From positions 1 through 58,436 of the forward strand of contig JAFZQI010000049.1 in assembly GCA_017620475.1 (NCBI GenBank): a stretch of DNA of 58,436 bases, given 5' to 3'. This document shows, one piece after another, positions 8,529-18,633 of the stretch (positions within the stretch are counted from its first letter, which is position 1; the number at the start of each line of letters is the position of its first letter). The notes below the pieces were generated by a model. That model saw only the letters and a program-made list of their open reading frames with translations, had not been told where the DNA came from and did not search any database. This DNA comes from Clostridiales bacterium. Its GTDB lineage: Bacteria > Bacillota > Clostridia > Saccharofermentanales > Saccharofermentanaceae. The position numbers were made by a program, and so were the translations under genes.

Positions 8529-9442
8529 AGGATCGGCTCCTTGTCAGGTTTGCCCTGGCCTCTTGGGTAACGGGCCGGGGTCGGACGGATCTTCCGGATC
8601 ACCAGGATCGTTCTTTGCATGTCCGTACCGGGAAGCACAAACTGATGCATGTCTTCGATCGTACCGCCCAGCGTCACGATGGCTTTAGACGCCTGCTCGA
8701 TCTCCTCTTCCGCATGGCCTTTCATCGCCAGGAAAATGCCTCCCACCTTTACATAAGGGAGGCAGTACTCGCAAAGTGTCGGAAGTGACGCAACCGCACG
8801 GGCCGTGGCAATATCAAACTTCTCCCTGTACTGTTTGGTTTTCGCTGCTTCTTCCGCACGGCTGTGGATCGCCGTGATTCCCTGAAGATGAAGAGCTTCG
8901 CATACCGCATCCAGGAAAGTAACACGTTTCTTGAGTGAATCCAGGAGCGTCACCTGAAGTTCCGGCATGGACACCTTAAGCGGAATACCCGGAAAACCTG
9001 CACCGGTTCCCACATCGATCAGTGTCAGATCTTTCCTGCCCAGTTTTCTTTCTTCGTCCTCGATATGAGCCACAAGTGTCAGCGAGTCGATAAAATGACG
9101 GATCGCAATACCCTGGTCATCGACGATATTGGTCAGGTTCATCTTCTCGTTCCACTTCCGAAGCATAGCGGCATAGATCTGAAATGCCTTTATACTCTCT
9201 GCCGAAAGCGGCACGGAGATATCCCGGCTTCCTGAAGTCAAAAAAGGCGATATCTCACCGGCACGGCTGATATCCTCCTCGCTCGTGATGATCGGTTCGT
9301 GTTTGGGCGGTTCCGCAGAAACGGATCCCTGACCGTTTTTGCCGGCCGGCTCTCCCATATTCCCATTGCGGAGCCTCTTCTTTTCTTCCGAAGAGAGCTT
9401 CCTGCCTTCACCCGGTTTGATCTTCTTACTTCTATCCATCAC
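8525..9442 (-). CDS. rsmG: 16S rRNA (guanine-N7)-methyltransferase RsmG (GidB)
   Basis: RsmG uses S-adenosylmethionine to methylate N7 of a guanine near position 527 of 16S rRNA, in the streptomycin-binding region. The SAM-binding motif DVGTGAGFPGIPL and the ATARAVASLPTL segment are clear. The protein is 305 aa; most RsmG proteins are about 210-240. The surplus is a charged, low-complexity N-terminal extension of roughly 75 residues (Lys/Glu/Gly/Pro-rich) before the core begins at about LSAESIKAF. No better internal start with a ribosome site was found. The start overlaps mnmG by 4 bases. Confidence 0.94.
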   Translation of the reverse strand: MMDRSKKIKPGEGRKLSSEEKKRLRNGNMGEPAGKNGQGSVSAEPPKHEPIITSEEDISRAGEISPFLTSGSRDISVPLSAESIKAFQIYAAMLRKWNEKMNLTNIVDDQGIAIRHFIDSLTLVAHIEDEERKLGRKDLTLIDVGTGAGFPGIPLKVSMPELQVTLLDSLKKRVTFLDAVCEALHLQGITAIHSRAEEAAKTKQYREKFDIATARAVASLPTLCEYCLPYVKVGGIFLAMKGHAEEEIEQASKAIVTLGGTIEDMHQFVLPGTDMQRTILVIRKIRPTPARYPRGQGKPDKEPIL

Positions 9443-11391
9443 TCTTCCCTTTTCTCCCGTTCTTCCCGCTTCTTTGCATCCAGATATACGAGCAACACCG
9501 CGATATCTGCCGGAGAAACACCGGATATACGGGATGCCTGTCCCAGGGACATCGGTTTTCTTTGCATCAGCTTACTTCTGGCTTCAAGTCTTAATCCCGT
9601 AATGCTGTCATAGGGAATATCCGGAGACAGTTTTTTATTCTCAAGCGCGGCAAATTTCCGGATACGTTCCTCTTCCAATGCAAGATACCCTTCGTACTTG
9701 ATATCCACTTCAACGGCAAAAATCACGTCCTCCGTAAGTTCCGGGCGTTTGGTATCTACCGGACCAAGGTCACGGTAATGGATCTCCGGGCGCTTGATCA
9801 ATTCAGCCAGGGAAATACCGGACTGGGTCAGCGTACTTCCGCAGCGGTTCAATATCTCGTGAAGCATCGGGCTCGGCGGAAGGAATGTCGAACGAAGACG
9901 TTCCTTCTCGGTTTCTATGGAAGTTCTTTTCGCTACAAAAGAACTGTATCTTGTTTCGTCGATAAGCCCGATCTCATGACCGATATCCGTAAGACGCATA
10001 TCGGCATTATCCTGTCTTAGGAAGATGCGGTATTCGGCACGGGAGGTCATCATGCGGTACGGCTCGTGCGTTCCCTTGGTCACAAGATCATCGATCAGCA
10101 CGCCGATATAGGCCTGCGAACGATCCAGAATGACCGGGTCTTTTCCCAGGATCTTCATGGCGGCATTGATACCGGCCATCAGTCCCTGCGCCGCAGCCTC
10201 CTCGTATCCGGAAGAACCATTGACCTGGCCTGCGGTAAATAACCCTTCCAGGCAGGTCGACTCCAGCGAAAGGTCCGCCGTGGTCGGATCGATACAATCA
10301 TATTCGATTGCATAAGCGGCACGCTGGACATGGGCTTGAGAAAGGCCTGGAAGCGAGTGGACCATTCTGACCTGCACATCCTCCGGAAGGCTCGTGCTGA
10401 AACCCTGCAGGTACAGTTCCTCCGTATTGTCCCCCATCGGCTCGACAAAGATCTGATGGCGGCTCTTATCCGGAAACCTCATGAATTTATCTTCGATCGA
10501 CGGGCAGTATCTCGGCCCTGTCCCTTCGATAACTCCGCTATATAGCGGAGATCTGTCCATATTCTCGGTAATTACGGTGCGTGTCTCCGGAGTGGTCCAT
10601 ACGGAATAACACGGAACCTGATTTTCTCTCGGTTTTACCCCGTTCATCTCGTTTTTATATGAAAACGGCGGCATATCCGGCTCCCCAGGCTGGATCTCCA
10701 TCACGGAAGTGTCTACGGTCCTGGCGTTGACACGCACAGGCGTTCCCGTCTTGAAACGCTGCATCGTGATGCCCGCTTCCTCCATACTCCGGGAAAGGCC
10801 TACGGATCGGGAAAGGCCGTCCGGCCCGCTTTCCACGATCACTTCACCGCGGATGGTGCGGGATTCCATATACGTACCGGAGCAGACCACTGCGGTCTTG
10901 ACGTGATAGCAGGCACCGCTTCGGGTACGGATACCGTTCAGGATCTTCCTGCCGTCCTTTTCTTCCCAGAAAAGTTCTACAGCTTCCCCCTGAACCAGGG
11001 AGATATGCTCTTCTTTTTCGATCCGCTCCTTCATGCGGCGGCTATAGGAAGCCCGGTCCATCTGGGCGCGCGGAGAGAATACCGCCGGCCCCTTGGAACG
11101 GTTCAGCATCCTGGTCTGGATCGCGGAGAGGTCTGCCATCTCCCCCATGATACCGCCCAGAGCATCAATTTCCCTAACAAGCTGTCCTTTTGCCGTACCG
11201 CCTATACTGGGGTTACAAGGAAGGTTCGCCAGCTGGTCGAGGTGCAATGTCAGAAGAAGGGTCGAAAGGCCTAAATGCGCGCAGGCAAAAGCAGCTTCAC
11301 ATCCGGCGTGTCCGGCTCCGATCACCGCCACGTCATACGTACCTGCCTCATACCAGAACGCATTGTCTTTCAATTGTTCCCAGCTTCCCAT
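9439..11391 (-). CDS. mnmG: tRNA uridine-5-carboxymethylaminomethyl modification enzyme MnmG (GidA)
   Basis: MnmG is the FAD-dependent partner of MnmE. Together they install the cmnm5 group on the wobble uridine of several tRNAs. It has 650 aa. The dinucleotide-binding motif [12 protein letters not shown] lies at about residues 24-35, and the family segments [20 protein letters not shown] and [21 protein letters not shown] are present. The C-terminal helical domain is intact, so this is the long full-size form. It sits directly after mnmE (16 bases apart) and overlaps rsmG, the common Firmicutes order. Confidence 0.97.
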   Translation of the reverse strand: MGSWEQLKDNAFWYEAGTYDVAVIGAGHAGCEAAFACAHLGLSTLLLTLHLDQLANLPCNPSIGGTAKGQLVREIDALGGIMGEMADLSAIQTRMLNRSKGPAVFSPRAQMDRASYSRRMKERIEKEEHISLVQGEAVELFWEEKDGRKILNGIRTRSGACYHVKTAVVCSGTYMESRTIRGEVIVESGPDGLSRSVGLSRSMEEAGITMQRFKTGTPVRVNARTVDTSVMEIQPGEPDMPPFSYKNEMNGVKPRENQVPCYSVWTTPETRTVITENMDRSPLYSGVIEGTGPRYCPSIEDKFMRFPDKSRHQIFVEPMGDNTEELYLQGFSTSLPEDVQVRMVHSLPGLSQAHVQRAAYAIEYDCIDPTTADLSLESTCLEGLFTAGQVNGSSGYEEAAAQGLMAGINAAMKILGKDPVILDRSQAYIGVLIDDLVTKGTHEPYRMMTSRAEYRIFLRQDNADMRLTDIGHEIGLIDETRYSSFVAKRTSIETEKERLRSTFLPPSPMLHEILNRCGSTLTQSGISLAELIKRPEIHYRDLGPVDTKRPELTEDVIFAVEVDIKYEGYLALEEERIRKFAALENKKLSPDIPYDSITGLRLEARSKLMQRKPMSLGQASRISGVSPADIAVLLVYLDAKKREEREKREE

Positions 11392-11407
11392 GCTTCTTTA
11401 TATCTCC

Positions 11408-12847
11408 TTATTTTCCCACGCAGAAACGCGAGAAGATCGTATCCACAAGTGTATCACTCACCGTTTTACCAGTGATCTCGCCCACATCCTCGAGTGCTGC
11501 GCGAAGAAGCAGCGCGGGACCTTCGAGAGGTTCACCGGCACGAAGTGCGGCAATACCCTTTTCGACTTTATCTAAAGCCGAAGATAAGACTTCAAAATGT
11601 CTTCTATTCGTCAAGAGAAGTTCTGCCGAAGAAGATGCACCCATCTCGTCATATGTTTTCCTTATGAACTCTTCGATCCCGGAAAGTCCTTCGCCGGTCG
11701 TGGAAGAAAGGCTTCCACAGAGATCCGGAGTTCTGGAATATCCCTTTTCCGCAATCAGGGACCTGACCTTCACTTCCTGTTTTTTGACCGTTTCTTCATC
11801 GGATGTATCCGACTTGCTGATCAAAAGAGCGATCTTCGTTTCTTTCGGAAGATTCAAGATCGGATCGATCAGCTCGGTGATCGTCTTCTCCTGCTCATCC
11901 GTTGAAACGAGCCAGAGAACAATATCAGCTTCGGTGATCGCCGCAGTTGCCCGGTCGACTCCGATGGCTTCGACGACATCATCTGTCTTTCTAATTCCTG
12001 CCGTGTCGATCAGTTTGACCGGGATGCCCCGGATACTCGTAACGACCTCCAGCGTATCTCTTGTCGTTCCCGGCACATCCGTAACGATTGCTCTGTCATA
12101 GCCGCTGAGGCAATTAAGAAGTGAGGACTTCCCGCTGTTCGGGATGCCGCAGATAACGATCTTCATTCTCTCGGAAAGGATCCTTCCCTGTCTGTACGAA
12201 TCAGCCAAACTCTTAAGCTTCGCGTAGACGGATTTTTCCAGTTCCTCCGCATAATAGGTCTTGGTCTCGTTATCATCCTCTTCTTCAATTTCATCGATAT
12301 ACATCTCGAAAAGCGCCAGCTGCAGATACAGCACCGTGGAAATGTTCTCGGCCTGCTGCTTCAGAGATCCGGAAAGCTGGGATTCAGCCGCCCGCAGGGC
12401 AAGCTCCGAGTCAGCAGCGATGACATCCATAACCGCTTCCGCCTGGGAAAGATCCAGTTTACCTGCCAGAAAAGCTCTCTTTGTGAATTCACCGGGGCCG
12501 GCCATCCTGGCGCCGTTTTCCATCAAAACGCGAAGGATCTCCTGCCGGACGGTCAAACCGCCATGGCAAGAGATCTCCACAGATTCTTCACCGGTATAAG
12601 AGTGAGGTGCACAAAAACGAGTCACCATCACTTCATCGATCATCTCATTGGTAGAGGGATCAATCAGAACACCATACGCCACCGTATAGCCGGCCATCTC
12701 CGATACTGTACGGGCATCTCCGGCTGCGCGGCGAATGTGAAATACCTTATCGGCAACCGCAGCCGAACCATCTCCGGCCATGCGGATCACAGCGATCCCG
12801 CTCACTCCGGGCGGCGTGGCACATGCACAATAGGGCTTTTCCAACAA
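11408..12847 (-). CDS. mnmE: tRNA modification GTPase MnmE (TrmE)
   Basis: MnmE is a dimeric GTPase that binds tetrahydrofolate and drives wobble-uridine modification with MnmG. It has 479 aa. The N-terminal folate-binding domain covers about 1-120. A helical domain is interrupted by the G domain at about 220-380, with P-loop GIPNSGKSS, switch VPGTTRDT and DTAG. The C-terminal motif FSRFCVGK supplies the conserved cysteine. Three acidic residues follow one another near EEEDDNE in the helical part. Length and motifs are typical of an active enzyme. Confidence 0.97.
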   Translation of the reverse strand: MLEKPYCACATPPGVSGIAVIRMAGDGSAAVADKVFHIRRAAGDARTVSEMAGYTVAYGVLIDPSTNEMIDEVMVTRFCAPHSYTGEESVEISCHGGLTVRQEILRVLMENGARMAGPGEFTKRAFLAGKLDLSQAEAVMDVIAADSELALRAAESQLSGSLKQQAENISTVLYLQLALFEMYIDEIEEEDDNETKTYYAEELEKSVYAKLKSLADSYRQGRILSERMKIVICGIPNSGKSSLLNCLSGYDRAIVTDVPGTTRDTLEVVTSIRGIPVKLIDTAGIRKTDDVVEAIGVDRATAAITEADIVLWLVSTDEQEKTITELIDPILNLPKETKIALLISKSDTSDEETVKKQEVKVRSLIAEKGYSRTPDLCGSLSSTTGEGLSGIEEFIRKTYDEMGASSSAELLLTNRRHFEVLSSALDKVEKGIAALRAGEPLEGPALLLRAALEDVGEITGKTVSDTLVDTIFSRFCVGK

Positions 12848-12873
12848 AGATCGCCTCCCTAAAGAAAAGGATA

Positions 12874-13563
12874 TCAGCCTTCCAAAGTCACTACGACCTT
12901 ACGGTTCGGCTCTTCTCCTTCACTATGTGTGGTTACACCGTCAACACCCTGAAGTTCAGCGTGCACAATACGGCGCTCAGCAGGATTCATCGGTTCCAAT
13001 ACATAGGGGCGCTTGTTGCGAAGTACCTGACGGGCTGCCTTATGAGCCATATTCACGAGTACTTCTTCTCTGTGCTTACGATATCCGCCGATATCCAGAA
13101 CGACACGAAGTCTCTCTTCGCTGTGACGGTTAGCTACCAGATTGGTAAGATACGAGATCGAATCCAGAGTCTCACCGTGACGTCCGATTGCGGCACCGCA
13201 ATCCTGACCGTTGACTGTGATATAGATCACATCTTCCTCACGATAGGAATCCAGTTTGCCGTGAATACCGATACCGGAGAGAACTTCCGCTACGAAGGAA
13301 ACCGCTGCATCTTCTGCTTCGCTGGCCTCATCGCCCTCGAAAGACTCGTCGTCGCCGTAATACACGTCGCCATCTTCCTCTTCTTCGTCAGCAACTTCTG
13401 CGGTCACACGGACCGTAGCTTCTTTCTTTCCGAGTCCCAGGAAACCCTTATCCTCTTCCAGAACTTCCACCTGGGCCTGATCTTTGTCCACACCCAGTTC
13501 CTGCAAAGCCAGTTCGATTGCTTCCTCTACAGTCTTTGCGGTTTTGGTTACTGTCTTTTCCAT
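12874..13563 (-). CDS. jag: Jag/KhpB RNA-binding protein (SpoIIIJ-associated)
   Basis: Jag (KhpB) is a cytoplasmic RNA-binding protein usually encoded beside YidC and linked to cell-division and cell-elongation control in Gram-positives. It has 229 aa. The Jag_N domain (about 1-52) contains KGFLGLGKKEA. A very acidic linker (about 60-90) follows, then a KH domain (IGRHGETLDSISYLTNL) and a C-terminal R3H domain (MNPAERRIVHAEL). It lies between yidC and mnmE in the expected order. Confidence 0.94.
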   Translation of the reverse strand: MEKTVTKTAKTVEEAIELALQELGVDKDQAQVEVLEEDKGFLGLGKKEATVRVTAEVADEEEEDGDVYYGDDESFEGDEASEAEDAAVSFVAEVLSGIGIHGKLDSYREEDVIYITVNGQDCGAAIGRHGETLDSISYLTNLVANRHSEERLRVVLDIGGYRKHREEVLVNMAHKAARQVLRNKRPYVLEPMNPAERRIVHAELQGVDGVTTHSEGEEPNRKVVVTLEG

Positions 13564-13605
13564 GCCTCTATGCCTCCTTGCCGCACGCCTTTTCCGCGCA
13601 CGTTA

Positions 13606-14646
13606 TTATTTCTTCTTCTTGCCCGATCCGGCTGTGGCCGAAGCCAGTTCCGGTTTCTTCTTAAAAGCCAGTTTCTTCTGCTCTTCCAGCTCTTTCTTGC
13701 GCTCCTCGTAAGGCTTACTGAACATGTGATATGTCAGGACCTGCTGGATCATACCCATCAGGTTACCCACGATCCAGTAGAATCCGAAAGCCGCCGGCAT
13801 CCAGAATGTCGTGATCAGCATGATCGCCGGCATAGCGATGTTCATGATCTTCGTGGTACGGGCTGCCGGATCGTCCGGCTGATTGTTTGCAGGATTATTC
13901 TTCGCTCTCTTCTTCTCTTCCTTCTTCTTCTTAGCCTCCGGCTTAGTCGCGGAGATCAGCATATTCTGAAGGACCGTCGTCAAAAGAACGAGAAGCGGGA
14001 TAATAAGAAGCGGCACATAAACCGAAGGTTCTTTGGCGATCTTTGCCGGGTTCCAGGAGGGAGTCTGGCCCAGATCCAGACCCAGGAACTTCATATCCGG
14101 GATCTGCTGCAGCTTAATGAGGCCCTTGCTGACCACTTCACTCATGGCTTTACCGTCCGAATGCAGACGGTTGATTACGGAAATATTGTCTGCCACAGCC
14201 GACTTGATCCCCAGAAGTTCACCGATCTGGGAAATATTGCTCTTGCTGACACCGGTGATGTACTGCAGCGGGCAGCGAACAATATAATAAGTCGGGATCA
14301 GGAAAAAGATCGGCAGAAACGGAGTGATACATCCGGAGAAAGAGGAAATACCATTCTCTGCAAAAAGTTTCTGCAGTTCTTCCTCCTGCTTCTTCTTATC
14401 GTCGGGATACTTTCTCTTGATAGCCATCTGCTTGTCGCTTAAGGTCTGCTGCTTCATCATAGCCTTAGCCGAGCGGACATTAAGCGGAACGGTAACACCA
14501 CGGACAATAATCGTCATAAAAATGATTGCGAGACCGTAATTTCCGAAGAATTCATAAAGGATACCCGTCAGCCATCCGAAAAGAGTTGCAATCGGCCCAA
14601 AGATCGCATCAAAGATGCTGAGCCGTACTAGTACCGATAAATACAT
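13606..14646 (-). CDS. yidC: Membrane protein insertase YidC/OxaA (SpoIIIJ type)
   Basis: YidC inserts and folds membrane proteins, alone or with SecYEG. It has 346 aa with five predicted helices of the Gram-positive type and no large periplasmic domain. The conserved hydrophilic-groove arginine is in TIIVRGVTVPLNV. A cytoplasmic Lys-rich hairpin follows (about 68-90), and the C-terminus is strongly basic, as in ribosome-binding homologues. The start has no clear lipobox, unlike Bacillus SpoIIIJ. GGAG stands 6-7 bases before the ATG. Confidence 0.94.
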   Translation of the reverse strand: MYLSVLVRLSIFDAIFGPIATLFGWLTGILYEFFGNYGLAIIFMTIIVRGVTVPLNVRSAKAMMKQQTLSDKQMAIKRKYPDDKKKQEEELQKLFAENGISSFSGCITPFLPIFFLIPTYYIVRCPLQYITGVSKSNISQIGELLGIKSAVADNISVINRLHSDGKAMSEVVSKGLIKLQQIPDMKFLGLDLGQTPSWNPAKIAKEPSVYVPLLIIPLLVLLTTVLQNMLISATKPEAKKKKEEKKRAKNNPANNQPDDPAARTTKIMNIAMPAIMLITTFWMPAAFGFYWIVGNLMGMIQQVLTYHMFSKPYEERKKELEEQKKLAFKKKPELASATAGSGKKKK

Positions 14647-14662
14647 GTATTACTCCTACTAT

Positions 14663-14872
14663 CTACTTAAGGGGGTCATAACCGCCCTTACAAAAAGGAT
14701 TACACCGAAGGATCCTGCACAAGCCTTTAAAAGAACCACGAAGGAAGCCGTATTTCTCAATCGCTTCCAGTGTATACTGTGAACAGGTCGGCGTGAAACG
14801 GCAATGGCCGATATGATCTGGGCCATGCGAACTCTGATAGAGCTTGATCAGTTTCACCGCAAGATTCTTCAT
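14663..14872 (-). CDS. yidD: Membrane protein insertion efficiency factor YidD
   Basis: YidD is a small protein that binds the inner face of the membrane and helps YidC-dependent insertion. It has 69 aa. The family signature is complete: LIKLYQ at the N-terminus, CRFTPTCSQY in the middle and a C-terminal RCNPFCKGGYDP. Its start overlaps the rnpA stop by 4 bases. Confidence 0.95.
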   Translation of the reverse strand: MKNLAVKLIKLYQSSHGPDHIGHCRFTPTCSQYTLEAIEKYGFLRGSFKGLCRILRCNPFCKGGYDPLK

Positions 14873-15255
14873 ATTCCTTCTCCGGAATCCAGTAATCCCA
14901 GTTTCGAAAGATGTCTTCCCATCTCCTTGACCACTTCCTGATAAGTGGGAAGATCCTCCCCGGTCTTCATCAGGAAAATAACATCATAACCTGCAGGTAC
15001 GCTTTTTTCGTACACCGAGAAAGCCGCCCGTAACAAACGCTTGGCACGATTGCGGACAACTGCCGTCCGCCGCCCGTGCCCATTAGTAAAGCCCACGCGT
15101 AGAAGATCAGGTGGGATCGGTGTGAGATTGTGTTTGAGATGTGGACTTCTCTTGAAGCAATGTACGCTCAGATACCGTCCTGTGGCAAATGTTCCCCTCT
15201 TATATACTCTGGAGAACTCATAATTCCATCGCAAAGTCTGCGTCGTCTTCAGCAT
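14869..15255 (-). CDS. rnpA: Ribonuclease P protein component
   Basis: RnpA is the protein cofactor of RNase P and helps the catalytic RNA bind precursor tRNA 5' leaders. It has 128 aa from the ATG at 15255, which gives the usual family N-terminus (LRWNYEFSRVYKRG); a GTG at 15294 would add 13 non-conserved residues. The RNR signature appears as RTAVVRNRAKRLLRAAF, and the protein is basic overall. No strong ribosome site precedes this ATG, so translation may depend on coupling to rpmH, whose stop is 50 bases upstream. Confidence 0.93.
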   Translation of the reverse strand: MLKTTQTLRWNYEFSRVYKRGTFATGRYLSVHCFKRSPHLKHNLTPIPPDLLRVGFTNGHGRRTAVVRNRAKRLLRAAFSVYEKSVPAGYDVIFLMKTGEDLPTYQEVVKEMGRHLSKLGLLDSGEGI

Positions 15256-15305
15256 GCCACCACAACCAATTCGGCTTCCTAAAAAAAGGACCACGCGGGT
15301 GATCC

Positions 15306-15440
15306 TTATACAGTAAGACTCTTTCTGCCCTTCAGTCTTCTTCTCTTTAGTACATCGCGGCCTGTAGCCGTCTTCATTCTGGCACGGAAACCGTGTACCT
15401 TAGATCTCTGTCTCTTCTTAGGCTGATATGTCATCTTCAT
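15306..15440 (-). CDS. rpmH: 50S ribosomal protein L34
   Basis: This is a 44-residue, extremely basic ribosomal protein. The translation begins [19 protein letters not shown] and continues [16 protein letters not shown], which is unmistakable L34. GGAGG lies 8 bases before the ATG. It is the first gene of the nine-gene minus-strand operon ending at 7530 and has its own strong promoter. dnaA, which usually lies on the other side of rpmH, is not there; a DUF2079 membrane-protein gene is. Confidence 0.97.
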   Translation of the reverse strand: MKMTYQPKKRQRSKVHGFRARMKTATGRDVLKRRRLKGRKSLTV

Positions 15441-15485
15441 ATGGATCTACCTCCAAAAAATGTTTCTTATTCCTTCGCTTCAAAA

Positions 15486-15511
15486 GTATCATCGGCACGA
15501 CCTGCCGATAC
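15486..15511 (-). promoter_or_regulatory. Hairpin in the rpmH leader
   Basis: ATCGGCA (15491-15497) and TGCCGAT (15503-15509) pair around a 5-base loop, and flanking GTAT/ATAC bases can extend the stem. It lies in the 5' leader, about 45 bases before the rpmH start codon, with no U-run, so a role in mRNA stability or L34 feedback is more likely than termination. No function is shown. Confidence 0.4.
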
Positions 15512-15524
15512 GAATAGCGATAGA

Positions 15525-15553
15525 ATTATACTAGGTATCTTTAGTAAAGTCAA
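15525..15553 (-). promoter_or_regulatory. rpmH operon promoter
   Basis: TTGACT (15553-15548), a 17-base spacer and a perfect TATAAT (15530-15525) form a near-consensus sigma-A promoter. The TGA stop codon of the upstream DUF2079 gene lies inside the -35 box, so the promoter is partly built from the end of that gene. Confidence 0.85.
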
Positions 15554-17421
15554 GCCGAACGGACGAAGATCACAAGCTCGTCTTCGCATCGTGCATACTC
15601 CTCGTAGCCCCGGCTTTTGAGTATCTCGCAGGAACGCACCTGCCGGTCCTCCCGAAGGTCCAAAACAAAGAAATCCGTTTCCTCAACCTTAAGCTGCATC
15701 ACGACGTTCCCGGAAACCACGAAACTTTCGTCCATCAGTGCATAGATTTCCTCCCTGCGGGCCAGATGCGGCAGGTATTTGTCCGCGCTGGTAACGGAAG
15801 CATCCGCGGGGATCTTCTCAAGACAGTCTTCGATCTGCTGATACTTCGCTTTATTCTTCGTGTACCGCTCATAGGTCGAAAGATTCGGGGAGATCAGGGA
15901 GATCGCCGTAATGACGGATACCACGCCGGCGGCTACGGTGATCAGGTTCCGTTTCTCCTTGTCCAGATCACTCAGATTGATCAGGGCAAGGTAGATAAGC
16001 AGCGTTGCGGTTCCGAATGCGTAATGATATTGGATCTGTGATGCATAGGTGTATGCCGAACCGATCAGGAGATTGAAAGTACAGAAAGGCACCATCAGAA
16101 AGAGCCGGTGGATCTTCCTGGTGACAAACGGAAGAAACAGAAGCGGGATCATCATCTCCAGGAAAATCACGAACGCATTCTTCTCGCTGACAAAAAGGTC
16201 CAGCGCATGTCCCGGATTCAAAAGAATGTTCCGAAGAACTTCCGTAGCACTCTGATTCTTGTCGATCATCATCGTATGCATTCTTGATGACATGATCATC
16301 TCCCCGTCGCCGCTTCTTGCCAGCAAAGCACCGGCAACGAGAAAATACAGCAGTGCCGCACATCCTGTTATCCACGCTTTCCTTCTGTCATTTCCCTTCT
16401 CCTCGAAAGCAAGATACAGGCATACGCACATGACAAACAGTGTCGCATCTTCTTTGACGATACAGATCAGGGCACTCATCACATAGAAAAGGATGTTCTT
16501 TTTCGTTTCCGAAGCATAGAGGAGCCACAAGAGAAGCGGCGGCAGAAAGGCATTCTCGTGGAAGTGAAAATAACAGGGCGACAGGATCCCCAACGAGAAA
16601 AGGTAGAGCATACAGCTGCAAAAAAGTGCCGTCCCGGCAAACCCGCGCTTCTTCGAAATCAGATAGACGGGGATCACGCCGCTGACTACGATCAGAGCCT
16701 GTAACACGATCAGCGTCTCCGCTCCCGGAACAAGGGCATAAAACGGCAGAAGAAGATAAAGGATGAACGAGCTGTGCACGCGGAAATGAGAAAGGGCATA
16801 CCCTCTTTCGCATGTTGTGACCGCCCTGAATCCGTGTGACATGTTATAGTACATCTGCTCGAAGATCCCCATATCGAAGGTAGAGGTGCCGTAAGTACGG
16901 TGGATCGCTAGCGCGGTTTGGCAAATGAAAAGGAACACCGCTATGGAAGCCGCTGCGACCAGTGAAGCAGTGACGTACGGCCGGGCTTCCGAAAGGAGCC
17001 TTTTCCCGGAAAGACGCGATCCGCCATATACTACAAACACCATGGCAAAAAGACCGAGTATCACACTTAAGCGGAAATCATCCGCACGCCAGACAAGAAT
17101 GCAGGAAAAGAACATGGCCCCGATGATAAGAATAGCAGGATCAAGAACCTCTCCCAGTGCTTTTCGCAAAGGAGAAAGGAAATAATAAAGAAGCGTGACC
17201 TCCGCAAACAGCAGAAGGAAAACGATCACCACGAGCGGGAAAGGAAAAAGGAGAATATAGTCTTTCCAGTTGTTTCGCGCCGAGATGCCTCTTGATGCCG
17301 CCCACAGGATCATGACATCGGAAAGCAGAAAATATACTCCCAGAAGGCGCATGAAAAGAAACTGCGGAAAGCCGCACCGATGAAGAAAAGAAGGTCTGTT
17401 TGAGGCCGCAGGTGTATCCAT
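15550..17421 (-). CDS. DUF2079 multi-pass membrane protein
   Basis: This is a large integral membrane protein of 623 aa with about twelve or more hydrophobic helices. The DUF2079 hallmark FDMGIFEQ appears at about residue 190, followed by a region like the glycosyltransferase-C (PMT/ArnT) superfamily with aromatic and acidic residues in outer loops. A C-terminal soluble part of some 110 residues follows (about 510-623). A sugar- or lipid-linked glycosyl transfer role is a guess from fold class only. The ATG at 17421 is preferred over the GTG at 17436 because AAAGGACGG stands directly before it. It is the last gene of the operon that starts near 22200. Confidence 0.8.
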   Translation of the reverse strand: MDTPAASNRPSFLHRCGFPQFLFMRLLGVYFLLSDVMILWAASRGISARNNWKDYILLFPFPLVVIVFLLLFAEVTLLYYFLSPLRKALGEVLDPAILIIGAMFFSCILVWRADDFRLSVILGLFAMVFVVYGGSRLSGKRLLSEARPYVTASLVAAASIAVFLFICQTALAIHRTYGTSTFDMGIFEQMYYNMSHGFRAVTTCERGYALSHFRVHSSFILYLLLPFYALVPGAETLIVLQALIVVSGVIPVYLISKKRGFAGTALFCSCMLYLFSLGILSPCYFHFHENAFLPPLLLWLLYASETKKNILFYVMSALICIVKEDATLFVMCVCLYLAFEEKGNDRRKAWITGCAALLYFLVAGALLARSGDGEMIMSSRMHTMMIDKNQSATEVLRNILLNPGHALDLFVSEKNAFVIFLEMMIPLLFLPFVTRKIHRLFLMVPFCTFNLLIGSAYTYASQIQYHYAFGTATLLIYLALINLSDLDKEKRNLITVAAGVVSVITAISLISPNLSTYERYTKNKAKYQQIEDCLEKIPADASVTSADKYLPHLARREEIYALMDESFVVSGNVVMQLKVEETDFFVLDLREDRQVRSCEILKSRGYEEYARCEDELVIFVRSA

Positions 17422-17445
17422 CTTCCGTCCTTTCACAGAAGACCG

Positions 17446-18633
17446 TCACCAGATCGAGCTGTGCATCTGAACGATCCTGCCGTTCTTGATATACACACGC
17501 GGGATACGTTTCCCGACAAGGCAGGTCACTTCGTAATTGATGGTATCCAGAAGATCCGAGATCTCCTCGACGGGGATCTCCGCAACCGTTCCGCGGGATT
17601 TCTGCTTGCCGAAAAGAACTACCTCGTCACCGACCTTAGGCTTCTCCTCGAAATCCGAAACATCCACCATACACATGTCCATGCAGATGTTTCCTACGAC
17701 CGGCGCACGATGTCCGTTGATCAGGACTTCCGCCCGGTTGGAAAGGCGACGCAGATATCCGTCGGCATATCCAATGGCGATCGTTGCGATCGTGCTGGGC
17801 TTCTCCGTCTTAAAATGTCTGCCGTAACTGATCGTTTCCCCCGCCGGGATCTCTTTAACATGTACGACGCTGGACTTCAGCGTCATGGCGGGTTTCACCT
17901 CAAAATCCGTATACGGCGCAGGACAGCCCTGAGGCATCATGCCGTAAACGATCAGTCCGGCACGCACCATGTCCATATGCATATTCGGAAAACGCAGAAT
18001 ACCCGCGCTGTTGCAGATATGTTTCGTCGGGATCGTGAGGCCTCTTTTCTCCAGCTCCTCAACCATCTTCATGAAGCAGTTGAACTGTTTCATGGTGTAT
18101 TCATCATCGTCCGTATCCGACATGGCAAAGTGGGAGAACATGCCTTCGATCTCGATCCCCGGGAGTTCCGAGATCGCCAGGATCGCTTCCACGGAGGACT
18201 CGCCCTCCAGGAAACCCAGACGGTTCATACCGGTATCGTACTTGATGTGGATCCTCGCCGTTCTTTCCAGGATCACGGCCTTTTTGGAGATCGCCTTAGC
18301 ATATTCAAGAGAGTACACGGCCTGTTCGATATCATTTTCGATCAGCTGCGAAATACGTCTGGGATCCGTATGTCCCAGAATGAGGATCGGCGCCGTGATT
18401 CCGTTATCGCGAAGCTCGATAGCCTCATCCAGCATCGACACCGCCAGTTTGTCCGCCCCGTTTTCCAGAAGGACTCTGGCTGTTTCTACGGCTCCATGCC
18501 CGTATGCATCCGCCTTTACGACCGCCATGATCTTCGATGATCTCTTGGTCACCCGCCGGATCTCCTTCATATTCTCCGCTAATACATCCAAATCGATTTC
18601 CGCCCAGGAGCGGTTCGGAAACTTATCCATCAT
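17446..18633 (-). CDS. alr: Alanine racemase
   Basis: Alr is a pyridoxal-phosphate enzyme that converts L-alanine to D-alanine for peptidoglycan. It has 395 aa. The PLP-binding lysine is K40 in VVKADAYGHG, and the second catalytic tyrosine is expected in the C-terminal beta domain. That domain also shows AIGYADGYLRRLSN and NICMDMCMVDVS, both typical. It starts 11 bases inside the end of nnrD and is preceded by GAAGGA. The product feeds Ddl, encoded 11 kb away in this window. Confidence 0.96.
   Translation of the reverse strand: MMDKFPNRSWAEIDLDVLAENMKEIRRVTKRSSKIMAVVKADAYGHGAVETARVLLENGADKLAVSMLDEAIELRDNGITAPILILGHTDPRRISQLIENDIEQAVYSLEYAKAISKKAVILERTARIHIKYDTGMNRLGFLEGESSVEAILAISELPGIEIEGMFSHFAMSDTDDDEYTMKQFNCFMKMVEELEKRGLTIPTKHICNSAGILRFPNMHMDMVRAGLIVYGMMPQGCPAPYTDFEVKPAMTLKSSVVHVKEIPAGETISYGRHFKTEKPSTIATIAIGYADGYLRRLSNRAEVLINGHRAPVVGNICMDMCMVDVSDFEEKPKVGDEVVLFGKQKSRGTVAEIPVEEISDLLDTINYEVTCLVGKRIPRVYIKNGRIVQMHSSIW

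Noticed and set aside
12823..14442. 539-codon plus-strand open frame
   Set aside because: It covers jag and yidC in antisense and has no recognisable protein family.
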